Positions 62,687 to 63,314 of a stretch of DNA of 63,314 bases are shown in pieces (the stretch's first letter is position 1; each line of letters starts with the position of its first letter). Position numbers and translations under genes: made by a program. The notes beneath the pieces were generated by a model. It did no database searches, was not told where the DNA came from, and saw only the letters and a list, made by a program, of their open reading frames with translations. Source of the stretch: Nephromyces sp. MM_2019 (Eukaryota > Apicomplexa > Aconoidasida > Nephromycida); NCBI GenBank assembly GCA_015657535.1, contig JADHZB010001931.1:2718-66031 (forward strand). The letters are read 5' to 3'.

Positions 62687-63314
62687 GTGTATGTGTGTAT
62701 GTATGTATGTGTGTATGTGTGTGTGTGTGTATGTGTGTGTATGTGTATATGTGTATGTGTGTATGTGTGTATATGTGTATGTGTATGTGTGTGTTTGTAT
62801 GTGTGTGTATGTAAATTTAACAAATAATAAATAAATAAATATATATATATAATTTATATAGGTGGTCAAGATGATTGTATAACACTTGTTGATATAAAAA
62901 ACAAATCTCTTATTGGTATATGTGAAGGCCATAAAGCTTGGATAAAAGGAATACTTACAAATCCACACACATCCTTTAAAAATAATTTACACACACAAAG
63001 TATATATATATATATTTATATATATATATATATGTGTGTGTATAAATTTTGTTCAAATTATATATAAAATGATTTTATACTTTTTTAAAAATAAAATTAT
63101 ACCTATAATATTCATATATACTATTTTATACAAATTATCTTATACACACATCCTCTTATATTAATATACACACTATAATTATATATTTCTTAACTAGGCT
63201 CTACACACACAGTTTCCTATTTCTACAAAAAGGATATGTCTGATGAAGTCAGTACTATATATATAAATATATATATATATAACTAAATAATTGTGTGTGA
63301 TGAAGTCAGTACTA
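59398..63314 (+). CDS. WDR20/creC-type WD40 protein with large low-complexity inserts (3' end outside window)
   Basis: WDR20 and fungal creC are WD40 scaffolds for USP12/46-type deubiquitinases. Exons: 59398-62064, 62412-62607, 62862-62999 and 63198 onward; phases join. WDR20-like blocks are spread out: VHWRPVYSLCHLYEECCLLA and LLIGCLDGSVYGMEE near the N-terminus, DSISVLRFSMIQPNLFLVGK then GTILEFSKRFGPSSTYNL in the middle, NPIGRWETS, LTDIQFSPNNQYITTVFAKG, FFGTIFCIAWSYDSKILLFG, GGQDDCITLVD and GICEGHKAWIKGI late. Between them lie several hundred residues of Asn/His/Thr/Lys low complexity, including two minisatellites. The first exon is 2.67 kb, very long for this window. Introns are (CA)n and (TG)n. 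The exact 3' structure after 63198 is unclear; a stop in TA repeats follows if no further intron is spliced. Confidence 0.85.
60244..60349 (+). repeat. 18-bp coding minisatellite
   Basis: About four to five copies of aacacacataacataaac, encoding NTHNIN repeats within the WDR20-like protein. The repeat length is a multiple of three, so the frame is kept. Confidence 0.9.
61498..61692 (+). repeat. 33-bp coding minisatellite
   Basis: Five near-identical units encoding NHNTHTPNNQH and a sixth, degenerate one (NHNTHTRNN). Units differ only by synonymous changes such as aat/aac, suggesting recent expansion under frame constraint. Confidence 0.93.
62128..62395 (+). repeat. (CA)n-based intronic minisatellite
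   Basis: About a dozen units of roughly 18-20 bases, each ccttata or ccctata followed by cacacacaca. It fills most of intron 1 of the WDR20-like gene. Regular spacing recalls a CRISPR array, but there are no variable spacers. Confidence 0.93.
62612..62812 (+). repeat. (TGTA/TG)n tract just after a 5' splice site
   Basis: About 200 bases of tatgtgtg-type repeat immediately following the donor of WDR20-like intron 2, in the sense orientation TG, opposite to the CA orientation that fills intron 1. Confidence 0.93.

Overview
The window is nuclear DNA of an AT-rich, intron-dense protist, with spliceosomal GT..AG introns of about 45 to several hundred bases and exons mostly of 45-300 bases. A nuclear gene for a bacterial-type mitochondrial ribosomal protein L2 shows a translating mitochondrion, which argues against Cryptosporidium. 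An alveolate, most likely an apicomplexan or close relative, fits best: very short intron in tRNA-Tyr, a divergent AP2-like domain, poly-Asn/His low complexity, a membrane-anchored pepsin-fold protein. That placement is inference. No mobile element, rRNA or CRISPR was recognised.

Layout. 1-12.3 kb: NSF/Sec18 on the minus strand, 22 exons, with introns full of (TG)n/(CA)n tracts and one 50-N gap. 12.3-21.1 kb: gene-poor, with only two small paralogous single-exon membrane proteins that end in runs of cysteine. 21.1-32.4 kb: RAD51 (-), mitochondrial L2 (+), a Tat-SF1/CUS2-like U2 snRNP factor (+). 33.8-42.5 kb: calnexin (+), plant-type D-glycerate 3-kinase (-), a 2OG-Fe(II) oxygenase (-) head-to-head with the tRNA m1G9 methyltransferase TRM10 (+). 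43.7-51.4 kb: a membrane protein with a possible thioredoxin-like segment (+), a small orphan (+), and a membrane-anchored pepsin-fold protein lacking the lobe-1 catalytic Asp (+). 51.7-57.1 kb: an 897-residue C2H2 zinc-finger protein with an AP2-like segment (-) and a GATD1-type amidotransferase-like protein (-). 58.3 kb: intron-containing tRNA-Tyr. 59.4 kb to the end: a WDR20/creC-type WD40 protein (+) with large Asn/His/Thr low-complexity inserts, running off the window.

Most genes are unrelated housekeeping functions: membrane fusion, recombination, mitochondrial translation, splicing, ER folding, carbon salvage, tRNA modification. The pieces most likely to be new are the Cys-tail paralogues, the pepsin-fold pseudoprotease, the zinc-finger/AP2-like protein, the duplicated 125-bp intergenic element at 48 kb, and the TG/CA-saturated blocks limited to the two ends. 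Exon models were built by hand from splice sites, reading phase and protein family alignment from memory; phases agree through every gene listed unless stated.
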